From positions 32,076-96,075 of the forward strand of contig NZ_SMTE01000019.1 of assembly GCF_004357765.1 (NCBI RefSeq): a stretch of DNA of 64,000 nucleotides, written 5' to 3'. The first letter of the stretch is position 1; the number at the start of each line of letters is the position of its first letter. The stretch comes from Pseudomonas putida. GTDB taxonomy: Bacteria > Pseudomonadota > Gammaproteobacteria > Pseudomonadales > Pseudomonadaceae. Below are positions 10,914-19,646 of this stretch, piece by piece. Under the pieces are notes generated by a model that saw nothing but the letters and a program-made list of their open reading frames with translations, did no database searches and was not told where the DNA came from. Both the position numbers and the translations under genes were made by a program.

Positions 10914-12164
10914 TCAAGCCAGTTCCGCCAGGCACTGCTCGAGGATATCCAGGCCTTCCTCGAGCACCTCGGCCTCGATGGTCAAGGGCGCCAGCAGGCG
11001 GATGATGTGTCGCGCCTTGCCGCTGGGCATCAGCAGCAAACCTTTGTCTCGGGCCGCTTCCAGTACCTTGGTCAGTTGCGCCGGTGCGGGGCTGCCATCG
11101 GCATGGACGAATTCGATGCCGCGCATTGCGCCAACGCCGGTCAGGCGACCGATGAAGGTACTCAGGCCGGTGGCCTGCCAGCGCGCATGGCGGCTGACGA
11201 TCGCCTGCTCCTGCCGCTCGCCCCAGGTCGCAATGTGCTCGTCGGTCATCTGTGCAAGGCTGGCCAGGGCCGCGGCGCAGGCAATCGGGTTGCCTGAGTA
11301 GGTCCCGCCCAGGCCACCCTTGGGCAATGCTGCCATCAGTTCCTTGCGGCCAACCACTGCGCCCAGTGGCATGCCCCCGGCGATGCTCTTGGCCAGCAAC
11401 AGCAGGTCTGGCTCGATACCCAGGCGCGGGAAGGCGAAACGTTGGCCGGTGCGGCCGAAGCCAGACTGGATTTCGTCGATGATCAACAGGATGCCGTGTT
11501 CATCGCAGAGTCGGCGCAGGGCCTGGGCGAACGCGGGGTCCAGAGCCAGGAAGCCGCCTTCGCCTTGCACTGGTTCGATGATGAAGGCCGCCACGTCCTC
11601 TACCGCCAGCTCCACGCTGAACAAGCGATCCATGGCCTTGAGCGCCTGTTCGCAGGTGATGCCGGTGTCACCGCTGGGGTAGGGCAGGTGGTACACCGGC
11701 CCTGGCAGGTCGCCCACTCGCTGCTTGTATGGCGCGACCTTGCCGTTGAGGTTCAGGGTGGCCAGGGTGCGGCCGTGGAAGCCGCCATCGAAGGCGATGA
11801 TCGCGCGTTTTCCTGTGGCACCACGGGCCACTTTCAAGGCGTTTTCCGCCGCTTCCGCGCCGCTGTTGGTGAGCATCCCGGCCAAGGGGTAGCTGACCGG
11901 AACGAACTGGCGCAGACGCTCCATCAGCTCCAGATAGGGGCCATGGGGCGCGGCGTTGAAGGCATAGTGGGTGAGCCGACCGGCTTGAGCCTGGATGGCT
12001 GCGACCACGGCAGGGTTGCAATGCCCCAGGTTGAGCACGCCGATACCGCCGACGAAGTCGATATAACGTTTACCCGTGATATCCCAAACTTCGGCATTGC
12101 GGCCATGGGAAAGTGTGATCGGATGAACGATGGCAATGGATTGACTGATACTTTCCTGGTTCAT
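10914..12164 (-). CDS. Class-III pyridoxal-phosphate aminotransferase (4-aminobutyrate type)
   Basis: This 416-residue enzyme belongs to the omega-aminotransferases that transfer an amino group from 4-aminobutyrate or similar compounds to 2-oxoglutarate. The cofactor lysine is in LLLAKSIAGGMPLG (Lys259 by counting); the acid-base segment LLIIDEIQSGFGRTG and the GAEAAENALKVAR segment are intact. The ATG at 12164 is preferred to a GTG two codons earlier. It lies beside a LysR regulator and, beyond it, a GabP-like permease, suggesting a GABA or related amine uptake and catabolism locus. No semialdehyde dehydrogenase is adjacent, so the exact substrate is open. Confidence 0.88.
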   Translation of the reverse strand: MNQESISQSIAIVHPITLSHGRNAEVWDITGKRYIDFVGGIGVLNLGHCNPAVVAAIQAQAGRLTHYAFNAAPHGPYLELMERLRQFVPVSYPLAGMLTNSGAEAAENALKVARGATGKRAIIAFDGGFHGRTLATLNLNGKVAPYKQRVGDLPGPVYHLPYPSGDTGITCEQALKAMDRLFSVELAVEDVAAFIIEPVQGEGGFLALDPAFAQALRRLCDEHGILLIIDEIQSGFGRTGQRFAFPRLGIEPDLLLLAKSIAGGMPLGAVVGRKELMAALPKGGLGGTYSGNPIACAAALASLAQMTDEHIATWGERQEQAIVSRHARWQATGLSTFIGRLTGVGAMRGIEFVHADGSPAPAQLTKVLEAARDKGLLLMPSGKARHIIRLLAPLTIEAEVLEEGLDILEQCLAELA

Positions 12165-12311
12165 GGGCACGCAGACCTTGTTCGAGTTTCTTAATATCCA
12201 AGCGTGTCGGGGTATTATTCCGCAAACGAATTATTCGATTGCGATCATTCCACCGATTCATGAACTTTTCGCTTTATGGTGTGTTTGTTTGCCTTTTCGC
12301 GGGCACCCACC

Positions 12312-13208
12312 TCAAACCCCCTCAGCCACCCGCTCCCGTATCCACTGCACGAAGGCCCTGACCTTGGGCACCTCGGCCGCATGTTCGGCATGGGCGATGA
12401 AGTGCCGGCCATTGCTCGCTAGCGGATGATCCCAGGGCACCACCAGCTTGCCTTCGCTCAGCTCTTCGGCCACCAGGTAACGGGGAATCAGGGCGATGCC
12501 GCAGCCCGCAATGGCCGCGCGAATGCACAGGTAGAACGTGTCGAAGCGGGGGCCGTGGTAGCTGTTCTGGCTATGCAGGCCCAACCCGAGAAACCATTCA
12601 TGCCAGGCCTCGGGGCGCGATGCGCATTGCAGCAGGCGGTGTTCGGTGAGCGCCTCGGCGCTGTCGAAGCGGAATCTGGCCTGCAACTGCGGGGCGCACA
12701 CCGGCACCACCTCTTCGCTGAACAGTTCGATGCAGGTCGCCCCGGGCCAAGTGCCCTGGCCGAAGAAAAAGGCGATGTCGGCCTTGGCTTGTACCAGGTC
12801 GAAGGGCTCCAGTTCATTGCGGATATCCAAGTGGATGCGCGGGTGGCGTTCGCCAAAGCCCTTGAGCCGGGGTACCAGCCAGCGGGCACCGAAGGTCGGT
12901 TGGGTGGCGATGCGCAGCACTTCGGTTTCGTCGCCGTAGCTGAGGATGTAGCGGCTGGAGATGTCGATCTGGGTGAGGATCTTGTTCACCTCGGTCAGGT
13001 ACAGGGCGCCCGCCGGGGTCAGGTGCAGGCGTCGACGAATCCTTTGGAACAGAGAGTGCGAAAGCATGTCCTCGAGCTGAGCCACTTGCTTGCTGACCGC
13101 GCTCTGGGTCAGGTGCAGCTCCTGCGCGGCGCGGGTGAAGCTCAGGTGCCGGGCAGCGGCTTCGAAGCACTGCAGGGCCGTGGTGGAAGGCATCAATCGT
13201 TTGGACAT
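12312..13208 (-). CDS. LysR-family transcriptional regulator (GcvA-like)
   Basis: This is a 298-residue regulator with an N-terminal winged helix-turn-helix (residues about 8-66: STTALQCFEAAARHLSFTRA, LTQSAVSKQVAQLE) and a periplasmic-binding-like effector domain. The start MSKRLMPSTTALQCFEAAAR is typical of the GcvA/AmpR-like subgroup. It is divergent from the GabP-like permease 255 nt away and precedes the aminotransferase gene in the same direction, so it is the likely controller of one or both. Confidence 0.9.
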   Translation of the reverse strand: MSKRLMPSTTALQCFEAAARHLSFTRAAQELHLTQSAVSKQVAQLEDMLSHSLFQRIRRRLHLTPAGALYLTEVNKILTQIDISSRYILSYGDETEVLRIATQPTFGARWLVPRLKGFGERHPRIHLDIRNELEPFDLVQAKADIAFFFGQGTWPGATCIELFSEEVVPVCAPQLQARFRFDSAEALTEHRLLQCASRPEAWHEWFLGLGLHSQNSYHGPRFDTFYLCIRAAIAGCGIALIPRYLVAEELSEGKLVVPWDHPLASNGRHFIAHAEHAAEVPKVRAFVQWIRERVAEGV

Positions 13209-13463
13209 GGTAGGCGTGTACCGAGCGAAAAAAGGAAAGAGTTCATTCCGTATCGGAATTATGTGCTTCGAAAAGGTCGTTTGTTGACCCGGCCCTATAG
13301 ATTAATACTGACCTCGATCAATAATGACAACCGGTGTTGCGAAGTAGGAGGAAAGTGCGCGACACCGTGATCAGAAAAACAAAAAGAGCAACACGACCTA
13401 CAAGAATTCTGCTCCAACTCTTCAGCCGCCCAACGTCGCGGCCGACCCATTAGAGGGTTCTCC

Positions 13464-14846
13464 ATGGCTTCGCTAGATAACAAGAAACAGCGTTCCCTGC
13501 AGCACGGTTTGACCTCCCGTCAGGTCTCCATGATCTCCATCGCCGGCATCATCGGGGCCGGCCTGTTCATTGGCTCGTCGAACGCCATCGCGACCGCCGG
13601 GCCGGCCATTCTCATTTCCTACGCCATGACCGGACTGCTGGTCCTTCTGGTGATGCGCATGCTCGGTGAGATGGCAATTGCCAACCCCAGCAGCGGCTCG
13701 TTCTCCACCTACGCCAGCGAGGCCATCGGCCCTTGGGCAGGCTTTACCATCGGGTGGTTGTACTGGTGGTTCTGGGTATTGATCATCCCGGTCGAAGCCA
13801 TCGCCGGCGCCGATATCCTGCATGCCTACTTCCCGGCGGTGCCGTCCTGGCTGTTCGCCTTCCTGATCATGGTCGTGCTGTCGGGCACCAACCTGGTCAG
13901 CGTCAAGAACTTCGGTGCGTTCGAGTACTGGTTCGCCCTGGTCAAGGTCATCGCCATCCTGGCCTTCATCGTCGTCTGCAGCCTGGCCGTGTTCGGCTTC
14001 TGGCCGCTGGCCGAAGTGTCCGGGGTCAGCCGCCTGTGGGACAGCGGCGGCTTCATGCCCAATGGCTTCGGCACGGTGCTCGGTGGCGTATTGATCACTA
14101 TCTTCTCGTTCTTCGGCGCCGAGATCGTCACCATTGCCGCGGACGAGACCGCCAACCCCAAGGACAAGATCCGCCGCGCCACCAACCTGGTGGTGTACCG
14201 CATCGCCATTTTCTACCTGGCCTCGATCTTCCTGGTGGTATCGCTGGTGGCCTGGAATGACCCCGGCCTGAAGGCGGTAGGCTCGTTCCAGCGCGTGCTG
14301 GAAGTGCTCAACGTGCCGGGCGCCAAGCTGCTGGTCGACCTAGTGGTGCTGGTGGCGGTGACCAGTTGCATGAACTCGGGGCTGTATACCGCATCGCGCA
14401 TGCTCTATTCGCTCGGCGCCCGGGGCCAGGCGCTGAGCATGACCAAGCGCATTTCCGGGGCGGGCGTGCCGACCGTGGCCGTGGTGCTCTCCACCCTGGC
14501 AGGCTTCGTCGGTTGCTTCGTCAACTATGTGCTGCCGGGTAAGGTGTTCGGCTTCCTGCTATCGACCACCGGCGCCATCGCCTTGCTGGTGTACCTGGTG
14601 ATCGCTGTTTCGCAACTGCGCATGCGTGCTAGGGCCGAGCGCGAAGGGCAGGCACTGGAGCTGAAAATGTGGTTGTTCCCGTGGCTGACCTGGGCGGTGA
14701 TCGGCACCATCGTGATGGTGCTCGGTTACATGTTGTTCAGCGATGCCTACCGCTACGAAACTTTGATGACGGCGGGTGTGACCCTGTTCATCCTGCTGGT
14801 CTCGATGACCCAGCGTGTTGGCAAAGGGGTTGTCCAGCCAGCCTGA
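13464..14846 (+). CDS. gabP: APC-family amino acid permease, GabP-like
   Basis: This 460-residue inner-membrane transporter has 12 predicted helices. The first helix MISIAGIIGAGLFIGSSNAI is very close to what I recall of GabP (4-aminobutyrate permease), and the amphipathic consensus after helix 8 (YTASRMLYSLGARGQ) is the amino-acid-transporter signature. The neighbouring aminotransferase supports GABA as substrate, but other amino acids cannot be excluded. The AGGGTTCTCC context before ATG is a weak ribosome-binding site. It is divergent from the LysR gene, and the 255-nt gap holds the promoters. Confidence 0.8.
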   Translation: MASLDNKKQRSLQHGLTSRQVSMISIAGIIGAGLFIGSSNAIATAGPAILISYAMTGLLVLLVMRMLGEMAIANPSSGSFSTYASEAIGPWAGFTIGWLYWWFWVLIIPVEAIAGADILHAYFPAVPSWLFAFLIMVVLSGTNLVSVKNFGAFEYWFALVKVIAILAFIVVCSLAVFGFWPLAEVSGVSRLWDSGGFMPNGFGTVLGGVLITIFSFFGAEIVTIAADETANPKDKIRRATNLVVYRIAIFYLASIFLVVSLVAWNDPGLKAVGSFQRVLEVLNVPGAKLLVDLVVLVAVTSCMNSGLYTASRMLYSLGARGQALSMTKRISGAGVPTVAVVLSTLAGFVGCFVNYVLPGKVFGFLLSTTGAIALLVYLVIAVSQLRMRARAEREGQALELKMWLFPWLTWAVIGTIVMVLGYMLFSDAYRYETLMTAGVTLFILLVSMTQRVGKGVVQPA

Positions 14847-14969
14847 TGGATCGCCATTGTATGGAGGGCGTTTTCCGCCCTCCTGTCGGGTCAGGGCTCG
14901 GCTTGCAGTGATGGTCAGGATGCGCGGTTGTCCTTAAAGTGATGGTTCACTCACTGACAAGGCGAGCCC

Positions 14970-15665
14970 ATGAACGATCTTCGCGCGTTCCCGATTACCC
15001 ACAAATGGCCGGCGCAGCACCCTGAGCGCCTGCAGTTGTATTCGCTGGCCACTCCCAATGGCGTCAAGGTTTCGATCATGCTGGAGGAGATTGGCCTGGC
15101 CTACGAGGTGCACAAGGTCAGCTTCGACAGCAACGACCAGCTAAGCCCGGAATTCATCTCGCTCAGTGTCAACAACAAGATCCCGGCGATCCTCGATCCA
15201 GCCGGGCCGGGCGGCAAGCCGCTGCCGTTGTTCGAGTCAGGTGCCATCCTTCAGTACCTGGCCGAGAAAACCGGGCAACTGCTTAGCCAGGACCCAGCTA
15301 CCCGCTATCAGACCCTGCAATGGCTGATGTTCCAGATGGGCGGCATCGGGCCGATGTTCGGCCAGGTGGGCTTTTTCCATTTCTTCGCTGGCAAGGACTA
15401 TGAAGACAAGCGTCCGCGTGACCGCTACGTCAATGAGTCCAAGCGGCTGCTCGGCGTGCTGGATCGCCACCTGCGCGGACGGCAATGGATGGTCGACGAG
15501 TACAGCATCGCCGATATCGCCATCTTCCCTTGGGTGCGCAACCTGGTGGATCGCTACGACGCTCGCGACCTGGTGGGTTTCGATGAGTTCCAGGAAGTCC
15601 AGCGGGTGCTGACCAACTTCCTGGAGCGGCCCGCGGTGCAACGGGGTCTGAAGATCCCTGGCTGA
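14970..15665 (+). CDS. Glutathione S-transferase, Nu class (YfcG/YghU-like)
   Basis: This 231-residue protein has an N-terminal thioredoxin-like domain (about 19-100) and a helical C-terminal domain. The active-site segment ATPNGVKVSIMLEE uses the TPNG motif of Nu-class enzymes, which act as glutathione-dependent disulfide-bond reductases, and NNKIPAILDP plus FESGAILQYLAEK form the glutathione site. It is monocistronic, and a cytosolic thiol-redox or detoxification role is likely. Confidence 0.88.
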   Translation: MNDLRAFPITHKWPAQHPERLQLYSLATPNGVKVSIMLEEIGLAYEVHKVSFDSNDQLSPEFISLSVNNKIPAILDPAGPGGKPLPLFESGAILQYLAEKTGQLLSQDPATRYQTLQWLMFQMGGIGPMFGQVGFFHFFAGKDYEDKRPRDRYVNESKRLLGVLDRHLRGRQWMVDEYSIADIAIFPWVRNLVDRYDARDLVGFDEFQEVQRVLTNFLERPAVQRGLKIPG

Positions 15666-15717
15666 TAGCGCGGGGGCGCGGACCTGCAGGCAGGTCCGGC
15701 CCACGACGCTGATGGGC

Positions 15718-16101
15718 TCAAGCGGTTTCGTCGGTCTCGAAACCGAGGCAGTTCACGGTCACTGATTGCGCGTTGCGGGTGCAGCGGAAACTGAACTCGC
15801 CGGCCAGCCAATGAAAGCGGTAGTTGATGTTGGTCAGGAGGAAGTCGCCTTCCTCTATGGGCACTGATTGTTGGTCGTGAAGGCCGAACTCCACCTGTAC
15901 GCGGCCGTCCCAGGCGTCATCGCTTTCGAGAATGTAGAAGCCAGGCTCGGGGCCTTGTTGGCCGGTCAGACGCATCCAGTAGCCCATGCCTTCCGCTTCT
16001 ATATGAAAGCCGTCGTGCCACCAGACCTGTCGGCGGACTTCGAGTCGCCCGGGTTGCATGCCTTTGCGACTGTCGATGGTGAGGTGAATTTGGTTGAGCA
16101 T
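15718..16101 (-). CDS. Hypothetical protein
   Basis: This is a 127-residue soluble protein, MLNQIHLTIDSRKGMQPGRL, rich in aromatic residues and beta-prone sequence (WWHDGFHIEAEGMGYWMRL). It has no signal peptide, membrane segment or recognised motif. GAACGG-type purines precede the ATG, but no strong Shine-Dalgarno site. The frame stays open for its full length and codon use matches neighbours, so it is probably a real gene. Confidence 0.6.
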   Translation of the reverse strand: MLNQIHLTIDSRKGMQPGRLEVRRQVWWHDGFHIEAEGMGYWMRLTGQQGPEPGFYILESDDAWDGRVQVEFGLHDQQSVPIEEGDFLLTNINYRFHWLAGEFSFRCTRNAQSVTVNCLGFETDETA

Positions 16102-16203
16102 CCGTTCCCCCTTTCTGCCGCTCGCTTGCCTGCGAACTTCGGCGTCACGCTAGTGATGAAAAGAGGGGGTGTCTACTGGTAAAAATACGAGTTGCAAATT
16201 GGT

Positions 16204-17820
16204 TCAAAATGCGTGGCTCAGCAGCCAGTACAGGCTACCTGCCAGCAACATGGCCGCAGGCAAGGTCAGTACCCAGGCCAGCAGCAGGTTGATCAACGTC
16301 CGTCGCTGAACGCCCGAGCCATTGGCCACCATGGTGCCCGCTACGCCGGAACTCAGCACGTGGGTCGTCGAGACCGGTAGTCCGAACATGTCCGCCGCAC
16401 CGATGGTGCACATCGCCACGACTTCCGCCGAGGCGCCTTGGGCATAGCTCAGGTGGGTCTTGCCGATCTTTTCGCCCACCGTCACCACGATGCGGCGCCA
16501 GCCGACCATCGTACCCAAGCCCAGGGCGATGGCCACCGCTACCTTGACCCACAGTGGGATGTATCGAGTGGCATCGTCGAGTTGGGTCTTGAGCGATTGC
16601 ACATGGTTGCGAGTGTCGGCATCGAACACCATCAATCTGTTCTTCTCGATCAGGCGAATGGTTTCACTGGCCAGGTACATGTCATTGCGCACGTTGGCCA
16701 TGGCTTCGGCGGGCACTGCCTTGAGCGAGCCATAACCCTCGACCTGGGTGCCGATCTCGCCGGTCAGTTCGGCCAGCGCGGGCAGCAGGTGAGAGGTGGC
16801 CTTGGGGGAGGAGATGAACGCGGTCAGCGTCTGGCGCACGTCCGCCGGCGGCATTCGCGGATCGGTACGCAGCAACGCCTGGCGAGTCTGCTCGGCGACC
16901 GCGGAAAACTGCAATGCCTGCTCGTTGGGCATGGTCTTGTTCAGTGCGTAGGCCATCGGCAAGGTGCCGACCAGGATCAGCATGATCAATCCCATGCCTT
17001 TCTGGCCATCGTTGGAGCCATGGGCGAACGATACCCCTGTGCAGGTCAGGATCAGCACGGCGCGGATCCACCAGGGAGGGGGGGTACGACCTTCGGGGGC
17101 CTGGTACAGTGCCTTGCGCTTGACCAGTGCGCGCAAGGCCAATAGCAGCAGCGCCGCGCAGACGAAACCGACCAGCGGCGAGAGCAGCAGCGCGTAGCCG
17201 ACCTTGCTGGCCTGGCTCCAGTCCACCCCGCTGGTGCCCTCGCGTCCGTGCATCAAGGCATTGGCCACCCCCACGCCGATGATCGAGCCGATCAGCGTAT
17301 GCGAGGATGAGGCCGGCAGGCCCAGCCACCAGGTGCCGAGGTTCCAGATGATGGCCGCCAGCAGCAGAGCGAAGACCATGGCAAAACCGGCCGAAGACCC
17401 TACCTTCAGAAGCAGCTCGACCGGTAGCAGCGCGATGATGCCGAAGGCCACCGCGCCGCTGGAAAGCAGTACACCAAGGAAATTGCACAGTCCCGACCAC
17501 ATCACGGCGACGGGCGCTGGCAGCGAGTGGGTATAGATTACCGTGGCGACGGCGTTGGCGGTGTCGTGGAAACCGTTGACGAACTCGAAGCCCAAGGCGA
17601 TCAACAAGGCCAGGCCGAGCAACAGGAAGGGGGTAACGGTGGTGACCACCGTGCCGCTGGCGCTGACATCCTGCTTGAGGCTCCAGGCGGTGTAGGCGAT
17701 GCCGGCCAGGAGCAGGCCGAAGAACATGACCAGCGTGGCGCGCCCGGGTTTGTGCGAAAGTTGCGGGCCGCGAGCGCGTTGGGCCAGTGGGTGCTGGCTG
17801 GCCAGTGACGGGGTTGCCAT
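16204..17820 (-). CDS. pitA: Low-affinity inorganic phosphate transporter, PiT family
   Basis: This is a 538-residue inner-membrane carrier moving metal-phosphate with protons. Both PiT signature repeats are visible: GFEFVNGFHDTANAVATVIY at about residues 76-95 and SFAHGSNDGQKGMG in the second half, along with STTHVLSSGVAGTM near the C-terminus. About ten helices flank a central hydrophilic loop. The C-terminal half has the LPVSTTHV sequence conserved in PitA. It is monocistronic; the 126-nt gap to the divergent GNAT gene holds its promoter. Confidence 0.93.
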   Translation of the reverse strand: MATPSLASQHPLAQRARGPQLSHKPGRATLVMFFGLLLAGIAYTAWSLKQDVSASGTVVTTVTPFLLLGLALLIALGFEFVNGFHDTANAVATVIYTHSLPAPVAVMWSGLCNFLGVLLSSGAVAFGIIALLPVELLLKVGSSAGFAMVFALLLAAIIWNLGTWWLGLPASSSHTLIGSIIGVGVANALMHGREGTSGVDWSQASKVGYALLLSPLVGFVCAALLLLALRALVKRKALYQAPEGRTPPPWWIRAVLILTCTGVSFAHGSNDGQKGMGLIMLILVGTLPMAYALNKTMPNEQALQFSAVAEQTRQALLRTDPRMPPADVRQTLTAFISSPKATSHLLPALAELTGEIGTQVEGYGSLKAVPAEAMANVRNDMYLASETIRLIEKNRLMVFDADTRNHVQSLKTQLDDATRYIPLWVKVAVAIALGLGTMVGWRRIVVTVGEKIGKTHLSYAQGASAEVVAMCTIGAADMFGLPVSTTHVLSSGVAGTMVANGSGVQRRTLINLLLAWVLTLPAAMLLAGSLYWLLSHAF

Positions 17821-17948
17821 GATGGCTCCGAATGGCAGGTGGCGAAGGTGCCGAGGGTCTTGAGCTTAGAAACAAATCCCTGTAGCGACCTGACCTCGAT
17901 CAATGAATTGCCTAATCTCAAGACAGACGGTCAGGAGCACGAATACCG

Positions 17949-18437
17949 ATGATCCGTTGTAAACCTGTCTACCAGGCAGCAGAGCAGGGCGGGGCAGCGC
18001 CGGCGATGTCTCTGGCCCTGATTCCCGCCGACCTGAGCCACCGGACCTTTGCCCGAGACCTCACGCGACGGGCCATGCTGCCTTATTACCGCGAGTTCGA
18101 CCTGCTGTGGATCGAGGAGGCCTTCGACGAGGCCTGGGGCTGGCGTGAGCAGTGGCTGGTAACCGATGGCGACACCGTGTTGGGCTATTGTAGCCTCAGC
18201 CAGGACCGTCAGGCATTGTTCATCCGCGAACTGCACTTGCTTCCCGAGTACCGTGGGCGTGGCGTCGGTGGTTGGGTGCTGGAGCAGTTGGCCGGTTGGG
18301 CGGTTCAGCGGCGCCTGCCCCTGGTTCGCCTGATGGTGTTCGCCAGCAACCCGGCTCGGCGTTTGTATCACCGTCATGGCTTCGTCGAAATGGGCGCCGA
18401 TGCCTGTTTCGTGCGCATGCAACGGGCGCTTGTCTAG
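17949..18437 (+). CDS. GNAT-family N-acetyltransferase
   Basis: This is a 162-residue acetyl-CoA-dependent acyltransferase. The acetyl-CoA motif A is ELHLLPEYRGRGVGGWVLEQL (residues about 97-117), and motif B is RLMVFASNPARRLYHRHGF. The ATG at 17949 was kept although AGGAG lies 12 nt away; an internal ATG at 18006 has no better site. Substrate unknown. Divergent from pitA. Confidence 0.82.
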   Translation: MIRCKPVYQAAEQGGAAPAMSLALIPADLSHRTFARDLTRRAMLPYYREFDLLWIEEAFDEAWGWREQWLVTDGDTVLGYCSLSQDRQALFIRELHLLPEYRGRGVGGWVLEQLAGWAVQRRLPLVRLMVFASNPARRLYHRHGFVEMGADACFVRMQRALV

Positions 18438-18551
18438 AATGGTGGCGTAATAGTGGCTTGCGCGGCAAAGCCTTGGTGGGCATAGTGGCCATCATCGGTC
18501 CGTCGGAGAACGGGCTATTTGGACGACAAGCAGGCAAGGGAGAGGTTGGCT

Positions 18552-18890
18552 ATGAAGGGACTCGGTTCACGCCTGAGAGAAGAGCGTGAGCGCCTGGGGA
18601 TGACCCAGCGGGTATTTGGCGATATCGGCGGCGTCGAACCCAACGCCCAGGGCAAGTACGAAAGCGGCGAGCGGACCCCGCGGCTCGACTACCTGGCGGC
18701 ACTGGCCAACCGCGGCGTGGATGCCCTCTACGTCCTCAGTGGCGCCCGTACCCCGGTACCGCTTGACAACCTGACCACAGCGGAGGTCGGGTTGCTGGGC
18801 GCGTTTCGCCAGTTGCCGGTGGCTGACCAGGCGGCATTGCTGCACTTGTCCGGACGCCTTGCTGGCGAGGACGAGAGCCCTCAAGCATAG
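18552..18890 (+). CDS. XRE-family helix-turn-helix regulator
   Basis: This 112-residue protein has a Cro/C1-type helix-turn-helix in residues about 5-60: LGSRLREERERLGMTQRVFG ... VEPNAQGKYESGERTPRLDY. The second half is a short helical tail (LLGAFRQLPVADQAALLHL), as in many small phage-like or housekeeping XRE regulators. The ATG at 18552 is preceded by GGGAGAGG; a TTG at 18519 is possible but weaker. It lies just upstream of gacA in the same direction, but a 114-nt gap argues for separate transcription. Confidence 0.85.
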   Translation: MKGLGSRLREERERLGMTQRVFGDIGGVEPNAQGKYESGERTPRLDYLAALANRGVDALYVLSGARTPVPLDNLTTAEVGLLGAFRQLPVADQAALLHLSGRLAGEDESPQA

Positions 18891-19004
18891 GGCTTTCAGC
18901 AACTTTGATGTGAGACGCTTCTGAACGGGCTAATACGCTAGGCCGATCCTGAAATTTTTTGTTAAGGTGACGGGATCCAATCGCCCTGTTGACGAGGTGT
19001 TTGC

Positions 19005-19643
19005 TTGATTAGGGTCCTAGTGGTCGACGATCACGATCTGGTACGAACCGGTATTACGCGCATGCTGGCCGACATCGATGGCCTGCACGTGGTCGGCGAG
19101 GGGGACTCGGGCGAGTCTGCGCTCAAGCTGGCCCGCGAACTCAAGCCGGATGTCGTGCTGATGGACGTCAAGATGCCTGGGATCGGCGGCCTCGAGGCGA
19201 CTCGCAAACTGCTGCGCAGCCACCCCGACATCAAGGTGGTGGCAGTGACCGTCTGCGAGGAAGACCCATTTCCCACGCGCCTGTTGCAGGCCGGCGCGGC
19301 CGGTTACCTGACCAAAGGCGCGGGGCTCGACGAAATGGTGCAGGCCATCCGCCTGGCCTTCGCCGGTCAGCGTTACATCAGCCCGCAGATCGCCCAGCAG
19401 TTGGCGCTCAAGTCGTTCCAACCACAGGGTTCGCCATTCGACGCACTCTCTGAGCGGGAAATCCAGATTGCCCTGATGATCGTCGGCTGTCAGAAAGTGC
19501 AGATCATCTCAGACAAGTTGTGTCTGTCGCCCAAGACCGTCAATACTTACCGTTATCGGATCTTCGAAAAACTCTCGGTTACCAGCGATGTCGAGCTGAC
19601 GTTGCTGGCCGTTCGCCACGGTATGGTCGACGCAAGCCTCTAA
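19005..19643 (+). CDS. gacA: Response regulator GacA
   Basis: This 212-residue NarL-type response regulator is the DNA-binding partner of the sensor GacS. It activates small RNAs that titrate RsmA and so controls secondary metabolism and biofilm. Receiver domain: acidic pocket VDDHD, phospho-acceptor Asp54 in VLMDVKM and the lysine in GYLTKGA. LuxR-type helix-turn-helix at about 146-206 (LSEREIQIALMIV ... LSPKTVNTYRYRIFEKL). It starts with TTG, as known for gacA in pseudomonads, after GACGAGG. uvrC begins 3 nt after its stop, the classical gacA-uvrC operon. Confidence 0.97.
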   Translation: MIRVLVVDDHDLVRTGITRMLADIDGLHVVGEGDSGESALKLARELKPDVVLMDVKMPGIGGLEATRKLLRSHPDIKVVAVTVCEEDPFPTRLLQAGAAGYLTKGAGLDEMVQAIRLAFAGQRYISPQIAQQLALKSFQPQGSPFDALSEREIQIALMIVGCQKVQIISDKLCLSPKTVNTYRYRIFEKLSVTSDVELTLLAVRHGMVDASL

Positions 19644-19646
19644 TTC

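Noticed and set aside
12180-12311. Possible small gene between the aminotransferase and LysR genes
   Set aside because: Short frames only, without a ribosome-binding site or conserved features; most likely promoter and 3' untranslated sequence.
18519-18551. TTG start for the XRE regulator
   Set aside because: The ATG at 18552 has a stronger and better spaced ribosome-binding site.
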